DNA of 64,000 bases, taken from the NCBI RefSeq assembly GCF_020520425.1, contig NC_079492.1, positions 142,232,361-142,296,360 of the forward strand, read 5' to 3'. Under the pieces are notes generated by a model. It did no database searches, was not told the origin of the DNA, and saw only the letters and a list, made by a program, of their open reading frames with translations. Made by a program: the position numbers and the translations under genes. This document shows positions 36,727-48,215 of this stretch, piece after piece. The DNA comes from Spinacia oleracea (taxonomy: Eukaryota; Streptophyta; Magnoliopsida; Caryophyllales; Amaranthaceae). Each line of letters opens with the position of its first letter. Within the stretch, counting starts at the first letter, position 1.

Positions 36727-37689
36727 GTCTGATTCCTCACACACTGAATACAACTTTAGTATTTTACTAGGGAGGCAGGAGGATATTGGGGGTAATTATT
36801 TAATATTACTAGATTAGATCTCGTGCACGCACGGATTTTGATCATTTTTTTCACAAATTATATAACGGATTTTAAATTTATTCATCTAATGTGCATATTT
36901 TAAATGCTAATATGGTAATTTGACCAAAGTATTGAGTGATATAATTTCTATTAATAATATAGCGATTTGACTAAAATATTACCAATTTAGAATAATTATT
37001 ATTACGTCGTATCTATTATTGCCATAGTTTATAGACTAAATTTTATTTCCATCCATAAATAGTTTATAAAAAAAAGAAGTAAAATAAACAGATACACTTT
37101 TTTGGGAAATTGATTTTTGGCGGGAAAAAATCGTACCAGGAATTGACATGTGTCATTCCTGGTGTCTCTTTTAGTATATAGTAAAATAGATGAACATGAA
37201 GCTCTTGCGGACATTAAACTAATAAGAAGGCATTGGTTCGTGCTTGCATGAGTCACGACACGTCTTATCACGTAAAATGGAACACGTGCACGGCAAAAAA
37301 TATTCCCCGATAAGCGCGAAGTTGTGGGCGGTAGGTTGTGCCAAGTGATAACATTTTTGGAAAAAGCATGACAAAGCGCGAAATGATATAGCCAAATACA
37401 TCAATACACATTAAATTGAGTGAAATTAACTTTAGTCATAAAAGTACGACACGAAAGCACGTGGTTTTGGGTCGTGTCTAGCCGACAACATGAAACTAGT
37501 GACTTAGTGAGTTTGGCGTGGGCTTAAACACTTTGGCCCAAGACATGAAGGTTCTGCACGAGGCACAACCCAATAGCCATAACCAACTATAACGCAGCCC
37601 AAACCATTAAAGACTTCTAAATGTAAATCAATTGCAATCTTCAAAGTTAAAGTTTCAGTTTTAGGCCCAAAGTTGTGGAACAAGTCTCA
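36727..37689. other. Spacer upstream of GPN3
   Basis: No coding exon recognised. Includes a gatctcgtgcacgcacgg stretch near 36828 that resembles a common plant repeat and a GC-richer promoter-like zone from about 37500 toward the GPN3 leader. Open frames here look random. Confidence 0.45.
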
Positions 37690-38001
37690 ATTGGGAGTGT
37701 GCTGTGATTACGCAAACCTCTCTTCCATTCCTTCTCTTTAATATCGCCGTTTCGCCGCCGCCGCCGCCGCCCGAGTCCCAAATTCTGTCATCGACTCGCC
37801 GGAGTAAACCACCAGGCGAGTAGGTGACCACCGTTCGTTCACTAACTTCCACATTCGTGTACGAACCTCCAACCACGACAAACAGACGAGTAGATATTGA
37901 AAGCTCGCCGTCGTCGCCGATTGAACGAGAACACTGCTCCGGTACAACGGCGAACGAATCAGTCACTCAACATCTCTAAACCCATTGATTCTCGAATCCA
38001 G
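37690..38001 (+). other. Probable 5' UTR exon of GPN3
   Basis: GC-rich stretch with a gccgccgccgccgccgcc run ends cgaatccag followed by the donor gtacttaa. A matching acceptor (cttgtctag) lies at 39328-39336, 48 bases before the GPN3 start. The 5' limit is approximate. The intron between holds a MITE. Confidence 0.6.
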
Positions 38002-38745
38002 GTACTTAATTTATTTGTCAGTTTCTCAAAATAGTAGTTAGGGTTCTTCACTTAGTCTGTTAGTCATTATTTTATTCCTTGTAAAATTGAATACAAGGTG
38101 TTTGAAAGAGTTGGTCTTACTTTTAAGTTAGTTACATTATTTTGGATTCTGCTTCATTGTTTGTGAAACTAGAATTGTTTTTCGTCTTCGTTTGATATCT
38201 GGTTTAATAATCTGTTTGATAATTAAATCGAAAATGCAGTCTAAATAGATTAATCTGTTTGATAATTGACCCTGAGCTCTGAAAACTTGTTCAAGTAAAT
38301 TATCAATCATTAGCCACAGGCCCAGAGCTTTCCAACACCGATCAATAATGAGTGACATGATCTAAATGTATTTTAGAATTAAGATGCTGGAGTACTAGCA
38401 CAATAGCACTGCCATAGTGCCATTACAGGAGTAATAATTAGCCGTATAGAAGCAGAGGTTGAATGATTGTTTGATTACTTATCTAGAGAGAGATTTGTTT
38501 TTGAATGTTAATATGAATGATAATAGTATAGATAGATATCAAAATATGAAAAGTTGTAGAGAACAATTTGAATTTTAAAGTACTTATTTGGTTGTAGTAT
38601 TGATACTTGTTACTTTTGAGATGAAACTTTTTTTGAATTGTTAAGTTTTTTTATATTTATGCATTGATTATTGGTTGTATGGTGAGCCGTGGCCGATGGT
38701 AACCCATCATCCGTGAAATCATGGATCCGCCACCGTTATTGTTAG

Positions 38746-38997
38746 TACTCCCTATGCCCCTAAAAGATTGCCCCATAGCAATTTTTTTGTCAAACTTTGG
38801 AAGCTTTGACCATGAATTCCATTTCTCATTAGCCCTATAATATAGTCATGTGAGGTCTTGTTAGATTCTTTTCAATATATATTTTTGGATTATCAATTTT
38901 TCTTGTAATTTTTACGCGTGTAGAATTAGAGATACTTACATTTTAAGTCGGGTAGTGGAGACCGTGAAAAGTCAAATGGGACATTAGGGACGGAGTA
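38746..38997. mobile_element. Stowaway-like MITE in GPN3 leader intron
   Basis: Ends tactccctatgcccctaaaa and attagggacggagta are inverted relatives with TA borders, and aagattgcccc / tgggaca continue weakly. Noncoding. Confidence 0.65.
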
Positions 38998-39384
38998 TCA
39001 TTTCATTTGTACGGAGTATTATTTTCCCCCATTGTGTTGTGTTGTCTCATTTTTACTCTTGTTTGAACATCAGGCCATAACTTCTCCTTGTGCTCTTTCT
39101 GTCGCTTATAAGTTATAGACTCCGTGTACTTCAAAACCCTTCTACCTTCAGCTCTGCCTCTTATGAATTGAATTTATTCTAATAAGGGAAAAGGAATTTC
39201 ATCACTACTAGCAATTTCCCCTTGTATTTCATAGAAATTGCATACTTTCTGTGTGTACTTTGTTTCTCATCTTACTCTTTTCGCTTCCATGCTCATGATT
39301 TTATTTAAACTTTTGTGAATTGGGATGCTTGTCTAGGTTTGATCTGGATCTCACTGGTGATAAGAAAACCTGTAAACAATTATA

Positions 39385-40194
39385 ATGGGGTACGCACAAC
39401 TAGTCATTGGTCCTGCAGGAAGTGGGAAGTCAACTTACTGCTCTAGCTTGTACCGACACTGTGAAACCATGCGCCGTACAATTAATATTATAAACCTTGA
39501 CCCTGCTGCCGAAAACTTTGACTATCCCGTTGCTGTTGATATCAGGGAACTTATTAATTTAGAGGATGTTATGGAAGAACTAGGGTTGGGTCCAAATGGG
39601 GGTTTGATTTACTGCATGGAAGAACTTGAAGATAATCTTGATGACTGGCTTACTGAAAAGCTAGATGATTTCTTGGATGATGATTATTTGGTTTTCGACT
39701 GTCCTGGGCAAATTGAACTCTTCTCTCATGTTCCTGTTCTTAAAAACTTTGTGGCACACTTGCAGCGTAAGAATTTCAATGTCTGTGTTGTTTATCTGCT
39801 CGATTCACAGTTCATGACAGATGTTACCAAGTTTATTAGCGGTTGCTTGTCCTCTCTCTCTGCAATGGTACAGCTTGAATTGCCCCATGTTAATATCATG
39901 TCAAAAATGGACCTTGTAAAGAACAAGAAAGATCTTGACGATTTCTTGAACCCCGAGCCACATATGTTACTGTCACAATTGAATCGTCGAATGGCTCCAC
40001 AGTTTGAGAAGTTGAACAAAGCCTTGATTGATCTGGTAGATGAGTACAGTATGGTGAGTTTCATCCCTCTTGACTTAAGGAAAGATGACAGCATACAGTA
40101 TGTGTTGTCACAGATTGATATGAGCATCCAGTATGGAGAAGATGCAGATGTGAAGGTGAAAGATTTTGATATAGATAGCGACGGTGATGAATAG
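39385..40194 (+). CDS. GPN3: GPN-loop GTPase 3
   Basis: Single coding exon of 269 residues, full length for the family. It has the P-loop GPAGSGKST (residues 9-17), the diagnostic GPN triplet (69-71 in LGLGPNGG), the Walker B/G3-like DCPGQIE (105-111), the guanine-specificity motif SKMDL (173-177) and an acidic C-terminus (DFDIDSDGDE). Family knowledge: GPN1 and GPN3 form a cytoplasmic dimer needed to assemble and import RNA polymerase II. The first Met is followed at once by the P-loop strand, so the start is secure. The leader is spliced (37690-38001). Paralogue confusion with GPN2 is unlikely, because the opening MGYAQLVIGPAGSGKST is typical of GPN3. Confidence 0.95.
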   Translation: MGYAQLVIGPAGSGKSTYCSSLYRHCETMRRTINIINLDPAAENFDYPVAVDIRELINLEDVMEELGLGPNGGLIYCMEELEDNLDDWLTEKLDDFLDDDYLVFDCPGQIELFSHVPVLKNFVAHLQRKNFNVCVVYLLDSQFMTDVTKFISGCLSSLSAMVQLELPHVNIMSKMDLVKNKKDLDDFLNPEPHMLLSQLNRRMAPQFEKLNKALIDLVDEYSMVSFIPLDLRKDDSIQYVLSQIDMSIQYGEDADVKVKDFDIDSDGDE

Positions 40195-40572
40195 TTGCAG
40201 CTTTCTCTGTTCTGTTCAGGATGAATGTTGATTCTATCTGCAGTCTCCCAGGTTTCAGTTTTTGCTGTAAAGCTGACTTATTTGTTAAATGGATTTTCCT
40301 ACATGTTTCCATGCCATAACTTTGATGAAAAGAGAAGGATATATCATATTTGTGAGTGCTTCTGAATTATTTGAGTGATATCTGGTTCTCACTTTTGCTT
40401 CAGATCTGACTTATTCAAGTCAGCTGGTAGTACAAGTAGTGTGTAAACTTCCAGAGCTAACAACGTGATATTTTCCAATCACCGCACTTCAGTATTCCTG
40501 TAGTCCTATAACCTACTGTATTGCCTAAACTTGATTGATTCTTTTGTTGTATTCATATAGTCCTATTGCCAC

Positions 40573-40624
40573 CTGTGTGGAGTTCTGGCCCAGTAGGACA
40601 CTTTATCTTACATTCGAAAAAAAG
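40573..40624 (+). mobile_element. SINE 3' fragment
   Basis: tgtggagttctggcccagta followed by ggacactttatcttacattc and an A-run repeats the tail of the full SINE immediately downstream. This suggests two successive insertions or a truncated duplicate. Confidence 0.6.
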
Positions 40625-40626
40625 CC

Positions 40627-40808
40627 ATGTTATGCCCTGGTCTAGTGGAAAAGATTTTACCTTTCAACCAAAAGGTTGAGGGTTCAATCCCTATTAGAGA
40701 TACTTTGCCATCTCTCATTATCAAAGTGTCTAGTCAGCTACCCCGGACTGGGATGACTCTGTGGGGTTCTGATCCGGTAGGACACTTCATCTTACCTTCA
40801 AAAAAACA
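40627..40808 (+). mobile_element. tRNA-derived SINE
   Basis: The 5' part has an A-box-like tggtctagtgg and a B-box ggttcaatccc about 45 bases later; the body follows (agtgtctagtcagctacccc, then gatccggtaggacacttcat) and ends in an A-rich tail. It lies in the 3' flank of GPN3. Confidence 0.75.
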
Positions 40809-42032
40809 GTCTTATGTCAAAAGTTTGAACAACCATATGTATCATACATGCTTTAAGAGCACATATTATCTCCTTAGAACAACCTGAAACCCACAAAATG
40901 GCAATATGACGACTATTTTGTTTTAGCTTAACACAAAATCCAGACAAAACTCAAGTCAAAAGTCAAAACTGAGTACGATTAAGGTTCATTTATGGAAGGA
41001 TAAATTATCACCAAGATTCAGTACATAAAAAGCATATGAATTACCTATCTATCTATACTATATACGTTTCGAATAAAGTTTATGTGACATGTGATGCTTT
41101 TCTTATGATTCATTCAATCAATGTAACCTTCACATACATAAAAAATGTCAATATGTTTTGGATAAGGTTTGAACCCATAACTTTATGTATAATCAATAAA
41201 ACCTTTACCACTAAGACATGACATATTTCATGTTACATTACAAAAGAATAACTAAATACAAAGGTTACTAATGTAGTAATCCGGTGCATTACCAAAAACT
41301 AGTTTCGAAATAAAAGAAGAAAGGTATTGAATTACGAGTTTCAAATCTAGTACTCCATACTACCTTGTGCCATAAAATTAGAATACTGTTTGATATAAGA
41401 GATTTTTCTTTGGCCCGGTCCGATCCGGTCTAATTTTCGGTCCAGATCGGTTTTTGCACAGGCCTAACTGCCAGTGTACCGGATTCATAATAGATGGATA
41501 GATAACTAGCTATAGGAATTTAGACCCTGACAGGGCCTCAGATGCAATAACTATCCAATTAATTATTCTGATGATTCTGAATTTGTGATTTCATGATTGT
41601 GCGAGACTTGTTGTATACCAAAAAAAAGACATTTGTAAAAGTGATTTGAACAAGTTGTATACTCGTATTAGGAAAGAAACCGTGTAAAATACAACCGATT
41701 GATTATACTATGTACATTTATATTATACTTCGTACAAAGTACAATTAAAACTATTATTTTACCGATATGCAAATAGATAAAAAAGAAATAACTTAAACTG
41801 CGGAGTATATCTTATGTGAAATACAACCGGTTATATCCAAATTTATGCATTACTCAAATATTAGGACGTTGGTATCAAATGAAGTCATGCCTTAGATAAG
41901 CAAGGGTCCACTAGGAGACACAAAATCAAATGATCTTGGGTATTGCCATATCCTATTCATTTTTTAAACCTACTTGTATAATCATGATTTCAATTTTCCA
42001 AACTACTTTCCCACTTGGGAAACTTATATTGC
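40809..42032. other. Spacer between GPN3 and the plus-strand bHLH gene
   Basis: No gene recognised. Near 41410-41450 a ggcccggtccgatccggtct stretch resembles end sequences of a common plant repeat but lacks a partner. The last few hundred bases are promoter for the bHLH gene. Confidence 0.5.
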
Positions 42033-42040
42033 TATAAATA
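42033..42040 (+). promoter_or_regulatory. TATA box of the plus-strand bHLH gene
   Basis: TATAAATA at 42033, 63 bp before the initiator, with the expected transcription start near 42065. Both spacing and sequence are canonical for plants. Confidence 0.7.
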
Positions 42041-42095
42041 GAGGGAAATAGAGTGGGATGAAACAAACAAAATTAACTTTCCCTTTTCAATAATA

Positions 42096-44101
42096 ATGTT
42101 TGATCCTTATTGTTCACAAAATAATGAAATATTCTTTAATATTTCTGATTGTGTACCTCCAAATCAACTACTAGGTGATCAAATAATCCCATCATTAGAA
42201 CAACATAATGATCTTGATAATCTCCTTAATCAAATTCCAACTCTTGTCGAAGATCCTAATCGAAGTAAACGACCATTAGCATCAAAGTTAACATCCATTG
42301 ATCATGATCAAGGTAATGATGACTTGAATCCTAATGATATTAAGAAAAGGCAGAAGATTATTCATAGAGAAATTGAGCGAAAACGAAGACTTGAAATGTC
42401 TTCTCTTCATGCATCTTTAAAGTCTCTTCTTCCTCTTGAATGTATTAAGGTGAATACTCTCTTCTCTTTCTTGTTACCTACTCCTCTAACTCAAATTCTC
42501 ATGTCACAAAAAAAAAAACTCTTTTTTCATCTTGTGTTTAATACTTATCGTAGTTTTACAAGATAAAAGGTAATATTGTGTAATACTCTGATACTTATCG
42601 ATGCATAACTTTAAAAGACACTTAACCGAAGGGGAAAAGGAGAAAAGGAGAAAAGGAAGAAGCTAGGTGATATGTGTCTTTAAGGGGGTAGGAGGGATAA
42701 GGATAATTAGTATCCTTAACTAATTGTTATGTGCCATAAAATGACTCTTTACCCCACTAATCTTGTACGTGGCAGGTATAAATGTAACATATTTCGTATG
42801 AGATTTCTCTTAAAAAAAATGAAAAAATAACTTAGCTTCTCATAAAAAAAACATTGTTGCGACATAGTAAGGGTAATATAGTAACATTGTTGTTTTTATT
42901 CGCAAAATATTCCCACGAAAAATGTTAAACAAGATAAAAGGATAAAATAGATGAATTACCCATGATAAGTTCTCTATCCCTGTCCATAGATTGATCAAAT
43001 AAAAAGTTTTGGCATAACAAAAATTGCAAATCATTTTTTTACAGGGGAAACGATCGATGTCGGATCATTTGGGAGAGGCAGAGAAGTACATAAAGCAAAT
43101 GCAACAAAAATTGCAAGTACTGAATGACAAAAGAGATGATCTTAGAAAGGAAATGTCCAATTATAAAAGAATTGAATATGAAAATGATGTTAAAGTGAAT
43201 GTTTTCAAAGGAAGCATAGAGGTGATTGTTTGCACAAAGGAAGATGATGGGTTGCCTCTATCAAAAGTGCTTCAATGTTTAGACCAACAAGGGTTTGATG
43301 TGGTCAACTCTATTTCAAAGAAAGTCAACGCCAATTTTGTTCACTCCGTTCATGCTCAGGTATCAACATATTTTGTAAGGCTTTATTCTCTTCACCTGGT
43401 ATAATCTGATTTTTCTGATTTGGCTAAATAAGCAATAACAATAAGGTGAAAAATATAGAGCCTTACGTACTCCTACTTTAAATCTCTAATAGATTGTCCT
43501 ATAGTTACAGTCTTATTAATTCGACCCGTTACCAAAACAAACATTTTCCTACACAATGAGATTGTTTTGGCACGTGAGTATTGTCTTGGAAAAAATCTAT
43601 CATCCTTACCTCCTAACAGAGGGAAAGGTCTAAATTGTTTTGATTAGTTTGTCCACAAAAATATTCTTTTGATTATAGTGAGACCGTGACACCTGTAATG
43701 TTAGGGTGCTTAATGACTACCTAGTATATTTGAACTTGGAAATAATGAATAATATATCTATAATACTCTAAATAAATATGAAACGACTATAAACGTAATA
43801 ATCAATTTAACTTCAAGATGCGTACGAATTTTTCCTAAATCTTTAACAAACAACAAAACATTAAAATAAGTTTTTCTTAAAATACTCTTCTTTAAATATG
43901 AATTTATTATTTTTATCTTAACATGTAATCAATTAATTTCGAAAATAATTTAATTTGGTAATATGGTTGTGAAAATATGTACTAATTGAGTCATGATTGA
44001 TTTCGTTCATCATACAATATTAATGACAGGTTGGAGATGAGACCAACATCAATATTGCTGTATCAAATCTGAAGAAAATATTAGCTGATATCCGGAGATG
44101 A
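42096..44101 (+). CDS. bHLH transcription factor, bHLH36/118/126-like
   Basis: Exons 42096-42449, 43045-43359 and 44030-44101, all phase 0, giving 246 residues. The basic region HREIERKRR (His90, Glu94, Arg98) keeps the full E-box contact triad. Helix 1 is LEMSSLHASLKSLLPLECIK, and after the intron GKRSMSDHLGEAEKYIKQMQ starts the loop and helix 2. The ACT-like tail has VFKGSIEVIVC, LPLSKVLQCLDQQGFDVVNS and VHSVHAQ; the last exon encodes NLKKILADIRR. Family knowledge: nuclear E-box-binding dimers of this subfamily respond to stress or development; the target here is unknown. It shares intron positions with the gene at 27886-30020, so the two arose by duplication and were separated by rearrangement or intervening genes. 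Confidence 0.9.
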
Positions 44102-44232
44102 AGGTTTTGGAAATCTTAATTAATTTGGTCTTATTCTTAACTTGTTATTTAATGTGAGCTCAATCAATAATGCAATATATCGATTCTGTTCTGTCAGAAG
44201 AAAAATAAATGGATCTGCCGGTTTAATTTTAT

Positions 44233-44573
44233 CGGTGATGATAAGGGTCGTAAGTTGCGACAACATTTAGTTGTTGCAATCTTACGTATCGCAGTTTAAT
44301 TGGTACATATATGCGCCACGTAGACTATCCGTCATCAGAATATTTTACTACCAATTCAATATTTTTACTATGAAAATATGTAAATAATGAAGTCGATATA
44401 AAGAAGGAAACAAATTAGAATATTAAGATTTTCTTACCCTTTTATGAAACATGTATAATAGGTTATGTAAGTTAAATATTTTAGTTTTCAATTTATATCA
44501 TGCCACGTAAATATGCCATGTCATCATTGTGACACGGCTTAAAGGTCGCATGTTGCTACCTTTATCATTTTCG
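44233..44573. mobile_element. MULE-type MITE, family B
   Basis: 341 bp with exact 9-bp target duplication taattttat (44224-44232, 44574-44582). Ends cggtgatgataagggtcgta and (reverse complement of the right end) cgaaaatgataaaggtagca. Same family as 30599-30939 but in reverse orientation. It sits just 3' of the bHLH gene. Confidence 0.9.
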
Positions 44574-45602
44574 TAATTTTATTATTTTTCTTTAGCAATT
44601 GGAAACTCCATAAACAGAATTAATGACAAAAAAAAAAGAAAAACTTTAAGGATTTCAGAATTCACTGACTATTGACAGAAGGGGCAGACAGGGAATCATG
44701 TGGCGATGAGATAATTTTTTTTAACCCAGTAGGTTAACTATCCATATTATGTGGTTACAATTAGGTTAATCACAAAATGAGTCAATAATTCACTCATTAT
44801 TTGAATGTGAGGTGGTTCTAGCAATCTTGGCATAATTCGCTAGCTAACAACCTGGTGGGGAGATGGCTATGGCTATGGCTAACAACCTGGTGGAGAGATG
44901 GCCATAGTCCACCTTCTAAATTGCGCCAAAAATTAGTGCCAGCCCAAATTTAACTTGATTAAAAAAAGTTACTTGCCGATGAATGACAATTTTTATATCC
45001 CTCAATGAGATCTTGACTTAGGGGTAAAGACTGAAAATCCATATACAATAGGTTTGAAATTTAAATCCCCGTCTCTAGACATGTCAAACGGGTCGGATGG
45101 ATCGGTCGGGTTGGGTTGTAAAAAATTATTTTCGGATTGAATCGGGTCGATCCCTTTCGGGTTCGGGTTTACAAATGCTTGTTCAAGACCCAGAACTTTC
45201 GGGTTCCGGTCGACCCAGCGGGTTTTAAAACGCACATTATATTTCATTTAGGTGATAAATATACAAAATATGGGCACAAATTAACAAATTTTCCTACACA
45301 AGTTTATATTTAGTCAAATTATATCATAAAATGACGTATAATCAAAATTAAAATCATATTACACACAACAATAGTAAAAATAACGTGTCTATTATGCTTA
45401 AATTTTCTCATAATCTCATTTATTACAATAAATACAATGATTTTCAATTGGTCGGGTCCAAAACGGGCCCGGTCGAGTTTTCTCCCATTCCTTTCGGGTT
45501 GCTTTGGTTCAGATAAAATCGGATTACGCGTCACAAAATCTTGTTCAGTACCCAATATTTTTGGATCGAGTTCGGGTCAGTTTTCAAGTCGGGTCAATTA
45601 TT
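44574..45602. other. Spacer with GGGTCGGGT-type repeats
   Basis: Contains a short direct duplication around gctaacaacctggtgg (44846 and 44878) and two zones, near 45085-45230 and 45450-45600, of cgggttcgggt / gacccagcggg sequence facing each other across an AT-rich centre. This looks like a decayed element with gggtcgggt ends. No gene recognised. Confidence 0.5.
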
Positions 45603-45859
45603 ATCGGTTTTTTCATGAAATGCCCCTGAGGTTTGCAAAAACGCACCAAATACCCTCGCGTCTTTTGAATCACATAATATACCCCTATTTTTTCATACTG
45701 TTCATGAGATGCACTTGGAGTTAACGGACGTTAGTCCTCCGTTAGCTGCAGTTTACCATTTTGCCCTTAATATATATTTTTCGACCTAAAATCAAAAAAA
45801 AAAAAAAATCTCAAACTTCTCTCCAAACTCTTCCTTCGATTCCCTAACCTCAAACATAT

Positions 45860-46350
45860 CTCCCTTTCCGATTTCCATGGCGAACCCACTTCAATTCTTC
45901 AATTCATTTCACTTTCCCTGGCCTATCTAATCACACCGATTTCCCTTCGAATTCGATTCAACAATTTCCCAATTCATCTCTCAAGTCGATTAAATCGCTC
46001 AAGTTGCACAATTTTTCAATTGTTACTGATTCCGATTTGGGGGTTATTTCCCAGTTCATCACAAATTTGGAGGAGTTGGATGTAAGTAATCCAAAGGATG
46101 ATTACTGCGTTACTGGTGTTTCTGGTGGTGGTGGTGCTGCTTTAGGGATCACTGATGAAGGCGTTGATTTGATTGCTTCGAAGCTCCCTCATCTCAGAAA
46201 AGTTAATTTGTCTAGTAATTACTTCATTTCTGATAAATCTCTTATTAATCTTTCTGAGAAATGCTTAAATTTGGAGGAGATTATAGTAAACAATTGCAAT
46301 TTCGTGACTCAAACTGGGTTTGCTTTGCTTTACAAAATTGCCAGAATTTG
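45860..46350 (+). pseudogene. F-box/LRR protein fragment inside Pack-MULE
   Basis: Encodes several leucine-rich repeats of the F-box/LRR (cysteine-containing) type: NLEELDVSN, GITDEGVDLIASKLPHLRKV, NLSSNYFISDKSLINLSEKC and LEEIIVNNCNFVTQTGFALL. The F-box itself is not visible, and the frame upstream of about 45990 is disrupted by stops. The frame closes at 46349-46351. Most likely a captured and truncated host gene piece rather than a working gene. Confidence 0.7.
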
Positions 46351-46369
46351 AATTCTATATCTGTTCTAG

Positions 46370-47363
46370 GGATGGATTTGGTTTTTTGAGGTTTAGTTCT
46401 GAACATTTCAACCGTATATGGGGATCAGATTCAACAGGGGATAGTGCTGTTGAATTAGATACAGTTCCTGCAATGTATGGAATAGTTCTCAAGTTCTCAT
46501 CCTCAGCTCCATATGGTTCTATACCATCATATCATATCCCATTTCTTCTTGGCGAATCGGCTTTTGAGATCCCCCACAAGAAAGAGTCATTGGACATTGT
46601 CCCAGCTGGAATTCAGTCCAATGAAAAGTCAGTTTCTAGTTCACTTGTTACCATTGAATTGGAACCCCGAGAACCTGTGCCAGGTCTTGTGGATGTTTCC
46701 ATTAACGCGAATGCAGAAAATGGTCAGGTTGTTAATGGGAAGCTTCAGGGGGTCTCAGTTGGCATCGAGGACATGTTTCTCAAGGCTGCTGCCCCAACTG
46801 AGATTCTAGAAGACACAGTTCCAGGATATTACTCCGCCCTTTTTGATGCTTTGTGGGAGGTATGTGGTGCCTCTTCCAGTGCAGGTCGGGAAACATTTTC
46901 ACTAAAAGGAGGTAAGGGGTTTGCAGCAATCCATGGAACACAATCAGTTAAGCTTCTCGAAGTTCCTTCAACCTTAGCAATTCGTGTTGTTGAAAGATAT
47001 TTAGCCCCCTTTGTTGTTGGTGTGATTGGTAGACCTCTGGTGGAGGTTGTGAAGGACGGTGGCTTAATCCAGGATGTGGCATGGATAGATATGTTTTCAG
47101 GTTCTGCTAATGAGAATAACTCGGTTGCGAATTTTGATGGTGGTCCACTATATTTGACATACTTTGAAAATGAAGATGGTAAGATCAACATTGGTAAGAC
47201 AAACATGGGTTGCTTTCTTGTGTTGATATTCCTACCACCCAGGTATCATCTTCTCTTTCGGATGGAAGTTTCTGATATTTCAACATTGGTCCGAATTAGA
47301 ACAGATCACTGGCCTTGTTTAGCCTACATTGATGATTATTTGGAAGCTCTTTTTTCTTTGTAA
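46370..47363 (+). pseudogene. C-terminal fragment of an adaptor-like protein (TASH3-like?) inside Pack-MULE
   Basis: A continuous frame of about 330 codons ends in a natural-looking stop after DDYLEALFSL. Conserved-looking blocks are VPGLVDVSINANAENGQ, GIEDMFLKA, YYSALFDALWEVCG, LKGGKGFAAIHGTQSVKLLE, RYLAPFVVGVIG, NMGCFLVLIFLPPRYHLL and MEVSDISTLVRIRTDHWPC. From memory this resembles the C-terminal region of the plant SH3-domain adaptor subunit TASH3 of the TPLATE (TSET) endocytic complex; the assignment is moderate only. No introns interrupt it. The start is not defined, because the N-terminal part is missing and it abuts the LRR fragment. It may be transcribed, but function is doubtful. Confidence 0.55.
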
Positions 47364-48215
47364 CCGGGGTTAGTCTTTTCTGCTGCTATATACTCATTCC
47401 ATTGAGAAAGGAGTATGTTCTGTTCTCTTTTGTTTGCGTTACAGCAGTTGGTTACATATTTTCTGTTCAAATTCTTTTCCCAGATTGTTTTTTACTTGGG
47501 AAAATATTCTTTTTGCATCAGAAATAAAAAAATGTATATATTCTAGTGTCAATCATTCACCAGCTGCACTTTTGTACAAGAAATTTATACAATCAGTTCT
47601 GAGAGGTGAAATACTTGTATTTTGGTTGTATACTTCTCTGAGAGTATGATGTTAACATGTAATTCTACAATTAGTGTTTAGCTTCTGGCTGTTTGGTTGT
47701 CAGGTGCCTTTTGTTTCGAACTTCAGCTGAGATGTGAGATCATTTGATCAAAATCTAACGAAGGCCCAATATGTTATACTTGTATGTTTTTTGTTAGGAT
47801 TCTGGGTATTGTTCCTTGATTAAGAATCTACAAACTATACAAGCAGCAAGTTTGGATGAAGAAAACATGGTTGTTACGCAACTTTCTTTCTTTTGATAGT
47901 ATAAAACTTACTGGACTAGCCATTTGAATCAAATTCTGCCGTTTAAAAGCAGTTTGGGTATTTCGTGCAAATAAGTTTACAAGTAGGTGTATATTGTGTA
48001 ATACGTTTATAAATAGGTGCATTTGATGAATTATAAACATGACTTAACGGAGGACTAACGGAAGGTCGGCTTAGGGGTATTTGGTGCAAACTAAGGCAAA
48101 AATAGGGGTATATTATGTGATTCAAAAGACGCGAGGGTATTTGGTGCGTTTTTGCAAACCTCAGGGGCATTTCATGAAAAAACCGATTTTTAAAAGGTCT
48201 ACCCGTCTCCCATTT

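Larger units (their letters stand above)
45603..48187. mobile_element. Pack-MULE carrying two host gene fragments
   Basis: Terminal inverted repeats starting atcggttttttcatgaaatg are essentially identical for about 88 bp on both sides (45603-45690 against 48100-48187), then diverge, with a second paired block cgttagtcctccgttag. Between them lie an LRR fragment (about 45860-46350) and a separate ~330-residue coding fragment (46370-47363), both in plus orientation. No transposase seen, and no clear 9-bp duplication found. The near-identical ends suggest a young element. Confidence 0.8.

Noticed and set aside
35170-36850. Helitron ends near 35173 (acccgtgctaatgcac) and 36828
   Set aside because: Words recall common plant Helitron-type ends, but I could not find a paired TC start and CTRR end with a hairpin.
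37661-37966. Overlapping minus-strand open frames in the GPN3 leader
   Set aside because: They lie opposite the GC-rich 5' UTR exon with a gcc repeat; the plus-strand leader with a good donor explains the sequence.
39792-40127. 111-codon minus-strand open frame
   Set aside because: Mirror of the GPN3 coding sequence on the other strand.
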